Shown one piece after another: positions 1 to 34,205 of a stretch of 64,000 bases of DNA. The position numbers and the translations under genes are program-made. Positions within the stretch are counted from its first letter, which is position 1, and each line of letters opens with the position of its first letter. The notes under the pieces are model-generated. The model saw only the letters and a list, made by a program, of their open reading frames with translations. It had not been told where the DNA came from and ran no database searches. Where the stretch lies: assembly GCA_963573385.1 (NCBI GenBank), contig CAUYLG010026962.1, forward strand, positions 1 through 64,000, in the 5' to 3' direction. This DNA is from Cacajao melanocephalus. Taxonomy: Eukaryota; Chordata; Mammalia; Primates; Pitheciidae.

Positions 1-45
1 TGATTTTCATTCCCCCTCACTCCCCCCGGGGCAACAATCAAATAA

Positions 46-62
46 AACAAAAAAAAAAAAAA

Positions 63-103
<41 letters not shown>

Positions 104-146
104 AGAAGAAGAAGAAGAAAAAGAAAGAAAAAAAGAAAAAAAAAAC
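46..146. repeat. A-rich/(GAA)n purine tract
   Basis: An almost pure A run is followed by GAA triplets and mixed A/G runs. No Alu body precedes it inside the window. Simple repeat. Confidence 0.9.
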
Positions 147-516
147 TAACTGGGCTTTGTAAGGCAGGGAGTGATACGAGACTTAAGAACAGGACTCTGC
201 AAAGAAAGATGAGGGAGGGAGCAGCGTATAACACTTTATCCATGCATTAAAGATTATTAAAAGTTGCAGGAAGTTCTCACAAGAGCCTGAATCTTACAAC
301 ATCCTCAGGAACTTCTTTGTATACCCTCACTTGGGAGCCATGGTCCTTAATTCCAGACTGAAATAATTGGGGAAGACCTATACTAGAAAAACATGAAACA
401 AAAAGCCACCAATTCAAGTTTTTTTATTTGCCTCTATATCCTTATGTCATGAGCAACTATGATATGCAGAAAACCGTAAACCAAATATAGATTTTATTTA
501 GTTACTCTTCACAAAA

Positions 517-640
517 CAGGTGCTTATTCAGTGAGTACTTAACTACGTGCTGGGCACTGTGCTGAGCACCAGAGATGCAGTAACAATCCGGAAGATTCCA
601 TCTGTGCCCGCAAGAAGCTTACGTTTGGCTGGGGAGAGAG
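517..640 (+). repeat. L2/MIR-class ancient repeat fragment
   Basis: Phrases such as gctgggcactgtgctgagca and gaagcttacgtttggctgggg match the degraded 3' part of ancient LINE2/MIR-type elements. The family label is uncertain. Confidence 0.5.
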
Positions 641-707
641 CCTTAGACGGGGATCACACACATCCATGATTCACCAGAGGCTTGAATTAGTCCTGGGAGT
701 GGCAGGC

Positions 708-878
708 TTTGACATTCCGGACTGAGTACTTACTTGTGGGGCTGTCCTGTGCAACGTAGGATGTTGAGCAGCATGCCTGGCCTCCACCCAGTAGATGCTA
801 TGAGCACCTACTCGCCGTGGTGACAACTAAAAATGTCTCCAGGCATTGTCAACTTGCCCCCAGTTGAGAACTGCTGCT
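708..878 (+). mobile_element. MER5A-type hAT (Charlie) element
   Basis: Contains gtggggctgtcctgtgcaac, aggatgttgagcagcat, aaaaatgtctccaggcattg and ttgagaactgctg in the order of the MER5A consensus. Non-autonomous DNA transposon, long inactive. Confidence 0.75.
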
Positions 879-885
879 GTAAAGA

Positions 886-1060
886 GTTCGATAAATAACT
901 AGCGTTTATGGGCTGCACAGTCTCCATCCCAGCTACTCAACGTTGCCATTGTAGCAGGAAAGCAGACAGTAGATGAATAACATGGGCAGGATTGGAAATT
1001 TTAATTTACAAAAAGGGCCAGGTTTGACTCTCTGGCCATAGATTGCTGACCCCTATGCAA
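886..1060 (+). mobile_element. hAT-type nonautonomous DNA transposon, 5' truncated
   Basis: Contains tactcaacgttgccattgta, ttttaatttacaaaaagggc and the terminal attgctgacccctatgca, as in elements with CAGGGGTCGGCAA termini (MER33-like). The left terminus is missing. Confidence 0.55.
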
Positions 1061-1594
1061 GATCTCTAAAAGGCAAGTAGCCACATAGTAAGAGGCAAAG
1101 AGCATTGCTGGTGGAGGAAGCAGCAAGTGCAGAGGTCCAGAGGAAGAACTAGACACCGGCCCCTGAGTCTGGGGCACAGAGGCCACAGGCAAGAATGGCT
1201 AAGGGGCCGCTTGGCTGAGATTGCTCCTTTTACCAAGAGCAAGCAGACACCACTGGAGAAGTTTAAGAACAATTTTAAAATGTTGACATCTGAGTTTCCT
1301 GGTCTTCTATAACAGTAGACTCTAACCCTTACAGTGTTACACATAAAAGCAGTCCATATTTAAAGAAGCATTTGTATACACTCAATTTTCATTACTTCAG
1401 AGAAACCATTTGCATTTCCTAACCACAGACTGTGGTTTTATGATCCATATGTTTTATGATCCATACACAATAGGTGCCATGTAAATGTTTGTATCCCTAG
1501 TCATGTGATTTTTAAAAATTTTCCACAGATTACTGTGTTCCTCATATATATTACATATAACACATTACATATATATATATATGTATGTTTGGGG

Positions 1595-1918
<324 letters not shown>

Positions 1919-2019
1919 TAGTGGTTCCCGTTGACTCCTTCTGGTCTTCACAGACAGCCAAGGAGAGCCAGCAAGCCTGCAAGCTGAGTGACTTCTCTTT
2001 TGCTAGAGGCAGTGATGGT

Positions 2020-2190
2020 GAATGGTTCTGAAAGTGTGGTTCCAGAATCGCAGATGATCTCGGCATTCGCATCGCCAGGAACCAGATAGGAGGGCAGATT
2101 CTAGGGTCCCACCCCAGCCCTGCTGAATCCCAGACTCTTAGGGTGGGGCCTGGCAATCTGTGTTTTCACCAGCCCCCTGGAGGATGCTGA
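2020..2190 (-). mobile_element. MER20-like hAT element
   Basis: Contains gaaagtgtggttccagaatc, agggtggggcctggcaatct and gtgttttcaccagccccctgg, the reverse complement of the MER20 order. The family name is from memory. Confidence 0.6.
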
Positions 2191-2259
2191 AGAAAACTGA
2201 ACTGGCTAGTCTCCAGTCTAGCAGACTGGAGAAAGTAGGCGTCTACACCCTAAGCCCTG

Positions 2260-2410
2260 GCCTCCACCAGTCACTGTCTGAGTGTGGGCAAGTTGTTGAA
2301 CCTCACCAAGCCTGTTTCTGGATCTGTGCGAGTGGACCTCATGACTTCCCTTTTGATAGTGTCATGAGAATGACAGTTGAGAATGCATGTAGAAGCCCGC
2401 AGCTTAATAC
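2260..2410 (+). mobile_element. MIR fragment
   Basis: Contains tgagtgtgggcaagttgttg, aacctcaccaagcctgtttc and tggatctgtg, the core of a degraded tRNA-derived MIR SINE. Confidence 0.6.
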
Positions 2411-2579
2411 CTAGAATGCATGTATTTCTTTATTGAGACAAAATCACCATCAATTCTAATACAGCGCGCAAAGATGTTCTGTAGAGCCAAAGATATTCTA
2501 TGTATGTATGTATGTAATGAGCTGCTCGCTTCACCAGGTGGCCAGTTTCTCAAAGACTTGTGTGTTGTTTGTTGTTTAG

Positions 2580-2705
<126 letters not shown>

Positions 2706-4353
2706 TAAGTTCATCTTTAATATGGTGAGGGGCAAGACAGAACAGAAGCTGCTCAGGTGGAAAGGGCGCGGGCACCTTGGTGTGGTCACGTTCAGCTACA
2801 GTGTGGCCTTTTCCCCCCCTGGGACTTGGTCATTTAAATGTCCCTCTCAAAGGAAATTGGAGCCTTAATTTTGAGTGCATGCCTGAGTCCTGGTGGGGAT
2901 TTTGGGCAGACGGAATGATCAGTCCTAATGGGGTTGGATCCAGGACATCAGAAAACAAAGGCAAATAGCATTAATGAGTCTTACACTTCTAAGCGCTTGT
3001 ACTGTGGGCTGTTGGCAGTTTTATGCTACTAGAAAGAGAAGCATTGTTGTTTTTGTAAATTATACTAGGCAACGAATAATAGTGATTTACTACTGAAAGC
3101 TTTTTTCCCCCAACTGCTATATTCTTTATAATAGTATAAATGATTCTTATAGAGGAAAAAAATGCCATCATCCTTCACCCAATTCTAGCACTTTGAGTTT
3201 CACCCAAGTATAACTTCCATTCCCAGCATCATTTTAAAAGGAAGAGAAACAAGAGGAGAAGATGAATAAAAATAATGTCCTGGAATGCTCTCAAGAGGCT
3301 GAAAATGACAAATGAGAAATGATAAAATGATGCTGAAAATTATTTTGGCTCTCAGGGAAAATGTATGTGTCAAGGATAAGCCTGGAAAGGCAGGAGATAC
3401 TCAGCTTGAATCCTCTTCAGCTTTAGCTGTCCTATGGGCATCAAACACATGGCTGGGTAAGGCAGGAAAAATTCAGCCCCGGGGTGAAGCAGCTGCAGAA
3501 ATAAGCACTCTTGCCTTCTGAGGGCTTCCAGTCCAGGTGAGGAGACAGACTACAAGCCACTAACCCCACCAGAAGTCAGAAAATAAAATGGTTCTACATG
3601 TCCAAGAGTCCCAGTGGTAAATGGCACAGCTCCCTCAGCGGGCCCTCCTAGGGTCCATTAAATGCCTCTCCTAAGAGGTACCATGTGAGCACAGAAGGCA
3701 CTGTGCAGGGATGGCTACCCCAGCCTCACTGTCCACCCCGCTCCTCTATCCCAAACTGCCTCCCAGAGTCTCAGCATGATCTATTTATCCACCTCGGTAC
3801 ACTTCCCTGGGAAATTTAAAATACTATGTTGTAGTCTTCAAGTACTGCGTGGACTCCTGTAAGCTATTTGGGGCACAGTTTTGGGGGTGAAAGCCAAATC
3901 CACATTGTTGTTTTGTTAAGTGAACACATTCCAGGTAACTGGGTTTTAGGAAAGCTTGAGGGCAGTCCAGGAGGGCGTGTGTGTTTCTTTTCTTCCTGTG
4001 GCAGCAGCTGCATCCCACCCCACGCACACTCCTGCCCCTCACCACCCTCCTTCCTCTCACTGTCTGAATTGCCCTTGCCAGGCAGCCAGGGAGGTAGGTG
4101 GTGATTAATCCCCAGGGAGGGCATGGAATGGAACTACAGTCAGGTGGTCAACTTCATTTATAATTAGAGTTCAGGGATATAAATTGTTCATGTGAACATC
4201 AGCCATTTGTGAAAACAAGAGATTAGAATTGTATATAAGGATAACATAGAAATTTGCATTTGGAAGTCATAAGCCAACAACATGATCAAACAGAAGAAGC
4301 ATTAGACCCTGAGGTACTCAAAACACCACATACTTGCAGTGGATGGTTTTGAG

Positions 4354-4537
4354 AGCATGGTGTGTGTGTGTATGTGTATGTGTATGTATATATATATATA
4401 TATATACACAAAAAAAATACAAACACATGTGTAATATTAAAATCCAAGAAATTTAGCATGGGGTGTGTGTGTATGTATGTGTGTGTGTGTGTGTGTATAA
4501 AATACAAACTCATGTAATATGAAAATGCAAGGAATTT
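4354..4537. repeat. Tandem duplication built round TG/TA microsatellites
   Basis: Unit one (4354-4454) and unit two (4455-4537) abut exactly. Each runs agcatgg, TG/TATG tract, aatacaaac, catg, taatat, aaaat, caagaaattt (or close variants). The microsatellite lengths differ between copies. Confidence 0.85.
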
Positions 4538-4614
4538 TCCAATGTATAAACCAGAAAGCTAAGTCAGAAACAGCAACAATTAAATAATTATACTTTGATC
4601 TGCAGGTACTGGAC

Positions 4615-4920
4615 TTTTTTTTTTTTTTTTTTTGAGACAAGATCTTGGCCTTTCACCCAGGCTAGAGCTCAGTGCAGTGGTTTGATCATGGCTCAGTGCA
4701 GCCTCAAACTCCTGGCTCACACTATCTTCCCGCCTCAGCCTCCTAAGTAGCTGGATCTACGGGTGCATGCTACCACACCCAGTTAAATTTTTTTTTTTTT
4801 TTTGGAGAAATAATGTCTCACTATGTTACCCAGGCTGATCTCTAACTCCTGGCCTCAAGCAGCCCTCCCACCTTAGCCTCCCAAAGTGCTGGATTATAGG
4901 CATGAGCTGCCATGGCTGGC
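4615..4920 (-). mobile_element. Alu (old, J-like), antisense
   Basis: Diverged dimer with a T run at the left and catggctggc at the right end. Confidence 0.92.
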
Positions 4921-5267
4921 AGTCCTTAGACTTTTTATAAGAGGAAATGTTTCTCAATCTGCTGTGGCTAAAACTAACATAATTTTGTCACTATCTGTGT
5001 CAACAAAGAGGCTGTTATCATTTGTTCTTCCCATTAGCAATATGTATAATTTTCCTGGCTGACAGCTACAATAAAACTGTTTCTCCTTTTATGGATATAG
5101 ATAGAATAGAATTGAAAAGCACTGTTACATATCCATCATATGGAGAGATAGATGTGTTCCAATTGCCATGTGTCCCAACTGACTTGAAATCCATAACAGG
5201 AAAATAAATATGCAACTCAAACAGCCACTCAACCATCGAACTAAGAAAGTTGTGCAAAGATTCTTCA

Positions 5268-5610
<343 letters not shown>

Positions 5611-5711
5611 GCATCATCTCTTCTTTAAACAGTAAAAACAAACAACCTTCAAGAGATCACTGAGCTAGGTTGTCACCTAAAATTGAGCAAAACGTCTCCC
5701 AGGTTCCATTT

Positions 5712-5780
5712 GGTATGTCTGGAGCACCTACTAAGTGCCAAGTACAGGTGCAAGAGCTAAAGTATAATGATGAGTTAATT
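5712..5780 (+). repeat. MIR/L2-like remnant
   Basis: ggagcacctactaagtgcca resembles the common start of MIR/L2-type elements; too short to classify. Confidence 0.35.
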
Positions 5781-8700
5781 TTCCGTTCTTCAGGGAAGAG
5801 AGGGGCATGTGGTGACCTCTGCAGGAAGGTTTCATAGGATTACTAAATTCAGTTCTCCACCTCCTCCTTGCCCATCTCCGTTCCGTGCCAGCTTCCCCAC
5901 CTGAGAGAGGAAGACCTCAGCCCATGTCACTTTCTTCGACTTCTCTTCACTGAGGGTGAAGAGTGAACTTCAGCCATGTGTGAAAACAAGCAGTGAAATG
6001 ACCAAAGAGAGACTCTCAGTGGGAGAAAAGAAAGGACTAGATAATTAGCACTGGAGTGATTTCGAATTGATGGAGATCCAGTTACAGTGATCCAAAAAGT
6101 AACAGATGCCACGCTGTCATTTAATTTTTAAAGCCACATCATGCAGCTTTTTTAAAAAAGTAAACTCATCTCTTTGTATTATAAATACTTGTTAATGGTT
6201 GAATAAACATGAGATTCAGGCAACAGCTGAAGCCAGTAGGCTCTCAATAACAAGTGTTGAATGAACCCAGCTGAATTATAAATTACATTCCCAGGGGAGA
6301 GTGCCTGCAATTTTTTTTCTATGACTGTCAGGAATCTACATGCAGGTGAATGTAAATTAATGGGCTTCCAAGCCCCTTTTCCTATGTTACTTACCAATTA
6401 AACAGGCACCAGTTAGTGCCTTTGGGATACAGACAGAACTAAGCAGAATAACATTCATTTTTAAAATGTGATCCAGGTCAGCGTGTTCTTTATACGTTGT
6501 GGGCTCATATTGGTGGTAGTGCGACCTCACCTCCTCCCCTGACATTTAGCAAATGCACAACATTTACTACTTGACAGCCACAGTATTAAGGTGACACTAG
6601 TGTGATTACCAAACTTCTGTTTAAAAAACAAATCTGTAAAAATGTATGTCAATGAATGACAGCACTTGATTCAACTCGAGGCCTAGAAACTGGTCTTATT
6701 AGTGCAAAGTCATTAGCTGTAAGTTACTTGGTGTCATAATTAGTGACAGGGGAATTCTTGGCTGGGGAAAATTGAGACCGAACAACTGTGTCATGAAGCC
6801 CTCAGTACAGAAGTCCTCAAAACAGAGCTAAGTGGTGGTGAGATGCTTGGCTAGAAAACCAGCTCCTCCATCCTGCCCGCTGTATTGCTGTGCTAGGAAG
6901 CCAGAGAACTCCAGATGCCAGGGCTGCCTGCCGCTCCCCGGAAGAAGTGCTGGCTGCTGCCGGTCTGTCACATGGAAGTCAGTCACAATCAGCACATACA
7001 GCCAAACCACCAAACGTCCCATTTGTCCCCATGGTGCCCGTAACAGGAGCTCTGCTACCTGAACCTCCCGACGGTGAGGAAAGACTGACTGTAGTCTCTA
7101 GGCACTGAAGGCAGTGGCCAGGAGGAAGGAAAAGAGGGACTTGACATTTGTAACGTACTTAGCACAGCAGTCTCAGAGCTAAAAGGATTTTAATTTTATA
7201 GAGGATGGGAAGATGCCCATATGTAAAAGGTTGAGTCTCTAGTAGCAAGACTTAGTCAAAGGACACCAGTTAAAATCCTTGAGTAGGTGAAATTGCAGCT
7301 GGGAAGGCACTCCTTCCCGGGGCTTCCAATGGACTTGTTCTCCTGAGGGTCTCCTCTCCCAGTCCTTTCAAAGCAGGACCCCACCTTTTTATTTTCCTGA
7401 CAATTCATTAAGCTTTTATTGGCCTTCATGTGGAATTTCTCCCATTATGATATCGCTGTGTCAAGGCCAGGTGCTTATTTTGTTCTAATCAAAAGAGAGA
7501 GAGAGAGAAATGGAATAGGATTTGCAAGGGGTGAGGGGGAACAAGGACATTCAGATCTCCTGGATTGAAATCTCAGCTGTCTGATCATTTTTAGGGTTTT
7601 GTAAGATTATTTTAAATGTCACTCTCAGAGAAAAACAACTATCAGATAGATAATTTCCCATTTTAACCGAAAGTTACTTTTGATTCAGTGACCCAAACCT
7701 GCCCCACTTAGTCTGGGCGTCCTGCAGAGCAGACCCTGCCTTCTGTGTCCAGCCAAGAAGGAAGCAGTCTCCTGCAGGAGCCTGTGGCCTGGAAGAAACA
7801 GTGAATGGCCACTTGTGCCTTGAAGAAGCCAGGTGCCAGGGACTCTGGGGCCCCAGCCAGCATCAAAGTTGTGGAAATAAAAGCTGTGTTTAAATCCTTG
7901 CTACCCACATGCAATCTACCTGCTTCCGTGGGGAAGTGCCTGTGCCAGCATCCCGGAGCATGTGACTCTGAAGTGCCCTCATCCACAGTCATCACTTACT
8001 CTGTGTATTAAAAATAATTACTTCTTATGCATTCTCCTCAAAGCCGGGGACATATTAACACCTCTGGGGCTTATCAGATGACAAGCTGACATATCGGATA
8101 GCAGATGATGAATTCATTTGGTATGCAGTTGCCTATTTGTCTGATTTGGATTTCAACTTCCCTAAGAAAATCATCCAATTTCTGCCATGCCGAGGAACTT
8201 GTTGTTCAAACACATTGAGCTCTCATCCCTGCCAGTTTTCACAAAACAGGCTGGCTCTGCTGAGGGTGGCATTTCACAGAGGTAGGAATTACAGAAAGGA
8301 GTCTGCCAAGCTCTCCGTGGGAGACCATTCAGCTCTATCCCAGCCACAAAGGAGAACAAAAAGCAAGGTTGCTTTAATATTCCTGTGCCAGAAGAAATAT
8401 GGGGGTAGCTCAAACCCTGATGCTGCTGAGAACCAAGACCGTGTGTTTCTAGGTGGGGGTGGTGGGAGGGGGAAGAGAAGAAAAGAAAACATTCTGTTTT
8501 GTTCAAGTGCTCAGAATGCTTTTGTTGGAGAGAGCTCTCATAACGAAGATGCATGCGGCTAAGCTCTGGCTTTCAGATCACTCAAGCCCTGTTTCTGAAG
8601 AGCCCAAGATTCACAGTTAGCTACATTTACGGTGTTTAATTAAACTTTTATTAGGTCTGCTCATGTATCATCATAAAATACCATCACTGCGGGAAACAAT

Positions 8701-10130
8701 GTGAAGAATTTTATTACATCAATGAAAAACAAAAACTCTAGATTTTCCATGTTAAAAAAATAGATGGAAAATCTGTTTGAACACTAAGATTGAATTTTAG
8801 TACCTTTGCTATATTATATTCTATAACTGTCACATGGTGACAGCAATTTTACTTTTCCTACTAACTTGTATACTGCTGTCAGAAGGGATGCCTTTGTGAA
8901 AGTGTGCATTTGTGGCAAGGCTGGACACTGGGTGACATCCCATTGGTCCCATTGGCTTTATAATGATCGGCTCTGGAAGTACAGCACTAGAAATCACCCA
9001 AAAGCAGAAAATGGGCCAATCATCAGGCAATCTTCAGTGACTCATTATATTGAGCCCTCCATTCTATGCAAAGATGAGCGTTCTAACAAATGTGTTCCTA
9101 AGTGGCCTCCAGATGGTATCTATGCTATTAGCATCTCAGGTTACTATTATAGTTGCTCTGATACAGTCAGAAAATCAGGTGTGTTACTTATCCACATGTA
9201 CTATTGTGAGATTCTGTGACTCAGCCTCCATATCAGCATTAAAAAATATGCTCCTATGCTGCAGATGAAAACAATATTGATTAAGGAGCTCATATTAGGA
9301 ATTGTGAGCCACCGCCATTCATAAGGGTAACTTAGAAGGCTGGTGGAAACTAAGATGCCCTAGCTTATTACCAAGATAATCCTTTAATGAAAACAAATGC
9401 ATTTGAAGTAGGGATCTATTAGTGACAAAACAGGGCAAGAAAAAAATGACCTAACTTATATACTACAGTATAGAACAGATAATGATGTGGAGAATTTCAA
9501 GTTGCCATGGAGACGCTCTCTGGCTCATTGGATGCAATGCTGTGCCCCATCGGAAGGCACCACTCCTTTCTAAGCTCAAAATGAATTCAGTGCCATTCAT
9601 TCAAGGGGGACCTGCTTACCTTCCACCGTGTGCCAAAAACTACAGGATGGGGAAGATCAAAGAAGTCTACAGCATGGTCCCTACTAAAAATGTACCAGCA
9701 ACCAAGTTACCAAGTTGCACACATGCCCAGTACAGCTCAGAAAATAATGAAATACCTGGAAGTGTAGTAAACAAGAAGTGCTGTGTGAGATCGGGAAGGA
9801 CAGAGGGGAACATGGACCATGGTTACTCGGAACACCTTACGGAGGAAGAATTTGAGGGGCGGGTAACATTTGGCTCATAGAAGGCACTCAGTGAATGAGC
9901 AGAGAGGAGAGTGTTCCAGGTGGGGGAAGTGATAAGCAGAGCTCCTCAGACCAGGATGCCGTGTTATCAAGACAATGAGAAGCTACCTCTGACTTTAGCC
10001 AAAGGCCTTCATGAATAGCAATATGGTTAAGAGGGTTAGGAAAGATTATTGGGGATCTGAACTGAGATTTGATCTCATAGGCCCTGCAGATTGATCTTAG
10101 GTCCATGAGTAGGATGGTGATATAATGAAA

Positions 10131-10412
10131 GCCATGTAATCCCAGTACTTTGGGAGGCTGAGGCGGGTGGATCACTCGAGCTCAAGAGTTCGAGACCAGC
10201 CTGGGCAACGTTGCAAAATCCCATCTCTACTAAAAATACAAAAAATTAGCCAGGCATAATGGCATGCACCTGTAATCCCAGCTACCTGGGAGGCTATGGT
10301 GAGAGGGTCGCTTAACCCCAGGGGTTGAGGCTGCAGTGTTAGTGATCGTAATCACTGCCCTCCAGGCTAGGTGGCAGAGTGAAAAGCTTTCTCAAAAAAC
10401 AACAAAAATAAC
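10131..10412 (+). mobile_element. Alu, sense, 5' truncated
   Basis: Begins inside the left monomer (catgtaatcccagtactttg) and ends in an interrupted A tail; several indels, so old. Confidence 0.9.
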
Positions 10413-11789
10413 ACCAACTGCCAGAGTTGGAACCAAAAACCAGGCAATATGTGGTCAATATGTGGACAAAGAAGGAAAACTCACCAAGGCAACAACAAAG
10501 CCATTCATATGGAGGAAGCATGGCATCCAGGAGATGGAAGAAGGAAAATAGAGTGGCAGGAGAAGGGCCTTAGTAGGAAGGAGACCTCAGGCCTCGCACC
10601 CAGTGAAAAACCCACCACAATGAATGGACAGTTCCAGCTCTCAGTGGGGGACATGGGGAAGAAGCGAGGAGCCAAAACTATGCTGTGATTCTGGTTTGTT
10701 TAATTAAAATGCAATGTCATTGTTATAGAAAAACATTGTCACATATTGCTTTTTTAAGCATTTTGACTACTTTGTATAAATGAACGCTCTGACTACCTAA
10801 TATTACAAAAAGGTAAAAGACCCATTAGGATCTGAAATAAGGCAGTTCAAAATAAGCATGTAATAATAGGTTAAACAGCCCATAATTAGTATCACTACTT
10901 TCATCAGGTCTTCCATTCAGAGAATCCAGGTTTATATTTGATATTCATGAATAGGTCAAGTTTATTGATTATATGAAGTTTATGCCGCCAGTGCCTAAAG
11001 GATGTCGTTTTTTTTAATCTGTCAGGCCAAACATTTAAAGGTACTGTCTAATGAGTAGCTTAGTGTAACTGGGCATGATTACACACACTCAAATCAGCCT
11101 CTGGATGAGTTACCTTCATCTCCCGGCAGAGTCAGCGCTAGCCAGGGTTATTGCTTTAATAATGCAGATGTCTGCTGTTAATGTTTACCAGCTAGCTAAT
11201 CAGAACTCTAGAGAATACATGCCATGTTTGCGTTGTTACAAGGTAGACATCATTTTACAATTAACTTCATTACAACTGGAATCTAATCATCTAACATTAC
11301 CTCTTTTTATTTTTCACCGTGAGGCTTTAAGATAATTCGATATATATACATAAAACTCTAGGTACTAGATATGCATATAAATGATACTTACTTTCATAAG
11401 GATACATAAATATACTTACCCATATATGTCTGTACAATTATTATGAGGTATATTTACAGTCTTTAAAAGGAGATTGTTTTATGTGAATATTGCATAAAAT
11501 CAGATTTCTCATTTGGTTTTTTTTAACCATACAATAAAAAATATATTCACAAATTAGACACTAGGGCGCCATGTTAAAGCCACAATAAATATAGACCACT
11601 GGTATATATTGAGTGTGTTTCAAATTGCTAACTTAAGAGAAAATGTATTGTGGTATTTTACATATAGACAGTAATTTGGAAGGATAAAAAACACTTAATT
11701 CCACATTAAGCAGAGTTTTTAAATTGCTTCTTAAGTTTGAGTGAAAGGAAGGAATATTTTAAAAAGATCTTGCACTTAAGCAATAATGA

Positions 11790-31009
<19,220 letters not shown>

Positions 31010-31139
31010 GGACCTCACCCTTGAGCCGGATTGGGCTCTGGTCTCCACAGATGGCTCAACATTTTTTTGACACTGTGCTACTGAAATTCCCAGCCACAGC
31101 ATTTATCAAACTGCGGTGAATATTTCCTCCGCATTGAAC

Positions 31140-31345
31140 AATGGTCTTTTCCAGGGCATGTGTGTTTGTATGTGTGGATATATAAGAAGCTGCCTGTGTA
31201 TGTGTGTAAGATACACAGCTCTTCAGAACACACCTTCTTTGTCTAGTTTCCATAATCCCAGGCTAGACAAAGTGATCAGAGGTTTCTAATTAGAGGAAAT
31301 ACACACATACACCATACTCACACACATTCACAGACACACACTTTC
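31140..31345. repeat. GT- and CA-rich low-complexity stretches
   Basis: Short TGTG runs (31160-31210) and ACAC runs (31305-31345) follow within 150 bases and are partly complementary, so they could pair in the RNA. Confidence 0.5.
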
Positions 31346-32570
31346 TATTCCAGTGCTAAACCATGACTTCTTAGAAAATTCAACCAAAATCTCATGGGTT
31401 AGTTAACCAGTTGCAATACAGCACACCAAAAGCTTGACTGCCAGTTACGATGGACCTGCTCTTATATTGTTGATTACTTTCAGTATTAATATACTATTCC
31501 CCAATTATTTTTTGATCAGTATGTATTAATGGGTAATTGAATAATGAAAATAAGCCAGATATTTTTGTGCCAGAAGTTTACTAGATTGCATGTTACCAAA
31601 TACCCGACTCTTCCTCTAATTCCCTTCCCCCATCTGACTTTATTATCAACTAAATGCATTCCAGGCAAAGGGATGGACACTCACAGCCCTTCTCAGCCCC
31701 ACCCCCAAGTAGTATGCAAATGGCACTGAGATTTGGCAAAAACTCAGTGTCTTTTAGTTAACAGATACTAAAGCGGCAGTGACTGTGTGTTGGAGCTCAG
31801 TTTGGAGTTGAGGTTTTCCACACCTGTGATAACACATGCATTTCTTCTTCTTGCCACTGTGACTTGATGCTGTAGAGGCATGTGGCATTTGTCAGCCAAT
31901 CTGTTTCAAGTCTTTCTTTCCACCAATAGCTTTCTTACAGATTTTCTTGGCTAAATGGGCCCTTACCTAGAATGTCTCTTCAGTAGGAGCCTGAATCCTT
32001 TGCTTTCCTGGCTATGAGCTATTTGCCATGATAATACTGTCTGATCTTCTCACTCCTCATGCAGAATGTGTCACTGCAGTCTTTGGGTGCGTTTTGATTT
32101 GGGGGCGATTTTTCAGGCTTTGATTAGCAGGCTGCTTGCAGTGCAGGAGATCCCAGTTCCTGTCTGGGGCAGCAGCAACCAGAGCCTCTTCCTGTGTCCT
32201 GTGCGTCTGGTATGTTTACATCTTGCTCTGAGTTTTTTTCTTGTTTTCTTTTTTAAAATTACGTTTACATTTTAGTTTTTTTGATACCTTGTTTACAGTT
32301 TTCGTCTGAGGTTTTTTCTTTTATAGTGTCTTATGCCCTAGATTTAGTTGTCTTGTCAAATATATTTGGATATAAAATCTTGGTGAAAAGAAAATAACTC
32401 CTGAAAAAGAAGGTCTATCTTGCCACACTTTAAAAACAAAAATAATGTCCTTGAGGCCTCTTACTTGATAAAGCTGCACAAGGACAGTCTGAGAAAGGCA
32501 AGCAGTACAGTCTGTAGAATAATCCATTTATTCAAGGTGATGGCCGCACAAAATACTTAAGACTAGCTGC

Positions 32571-32626
32571 TGATTATATACATTCACTGATACTCTTATG
32601 ATTATATACATTCACTGATACTCTTA
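32571..32626. repeat. Perfect 28-base tandem duplication
   Basis: 32571-32598 and 32599-32626 are identical (tgattatatacattcactga plus tactctta). Confidence 0.97.
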
Positions 32627-32733
32627 CAGGTTGGGTTGCAGTGTTAACATTTTTGTCAGCCTGATCTGTAGGTGGGAAATAAGATCATTGTAATTCCCTA
32701 GCTCTGAGCACTGAATCAAAATTGTATAAATGA

Positions 32734-33186
<453 letters not shown>

Positions 33187-33697
33187 TAATTTTTGGCAGA
33201 GTTCACAATCCCATCCTCTGTCAGAAATTTGAACCTAACTTAAGAAATTTTGAGTCATTTTTTTGCAGGACTGAGACTTTGTTCTACTTGAAGAATCCTG
33301 ATTAAATATTCAGACATGAAGGCCTGGCCCTCGAGGTCTGTCCTGCATCCCGGGAGAGCTTCTCTGGTCCTGCCCGCCTTGAAAGTTGCAGGCTTTGTTG
33401 TGGCATCTGTGTGACGAGCTTCCCTGTGAAGCCTCATCTGACAGGTGTCCTCTGGCTGGTTGGGCCAGCAGTGCTTTATCAGCACCCTGCTGGTCCACAT
33501 TTCCCAAGAAAACTTCTTGAGACTTGCCCCTGTGGGCAGTGGTCAGAGCCTGCAGTTCCTATCACTGTCTCTCGTTTCATCTCCGGAGCACATTGGTACA
33601 GCAGTTTCTGTGGAGTTTGGCGTAGATGATTTTGGTTAGGAACCATCCTCCTGTTGTTGCTTGTGAAAGTCATTCATAACTTGTTCCTTTTAATTAG

Positions 33698-34027
<330 letters not shown>

Positions 34028-34029
34028 TA

Positions 34030-34205
34030 GTTTTGTTTCAAGTTGAAATATCTTTCTTGTGTTTTCTGATTAGAAAAGTAATACCTGCTTATTGTAAAAA
34101 TTCAAACAGTGCAGAAATGTGGAAAGTAGAAAGTGTAAGGTCCCTGGTTGTTCCTTCTGCCTGAGACAACCACTGCTCACAGTTTGATGTGTATCCTTCC
34201 AGAGA
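34030..34205 (-). mobile_element. Ancient L1M fragment, antisense
   Basis: Contains gattagaaaagtaatacctg, gcttattgtaaaaattcaaa and gatgtgtatccttccagaga, known text of old L1 3' parts in reverse. Confidence 0.6.

Noticed and set aside
8137..8562. 141-codon open frame in the first intron
   Set aside because: Low-complexity Gly/Arg part and no domain; the antisense strand is equally open.
9482..9880. 132-codon open frame in the first intron
   Set aside because: No splice borders matching the gene phase, no known motif and no AFF-family resemblance; probably chance.
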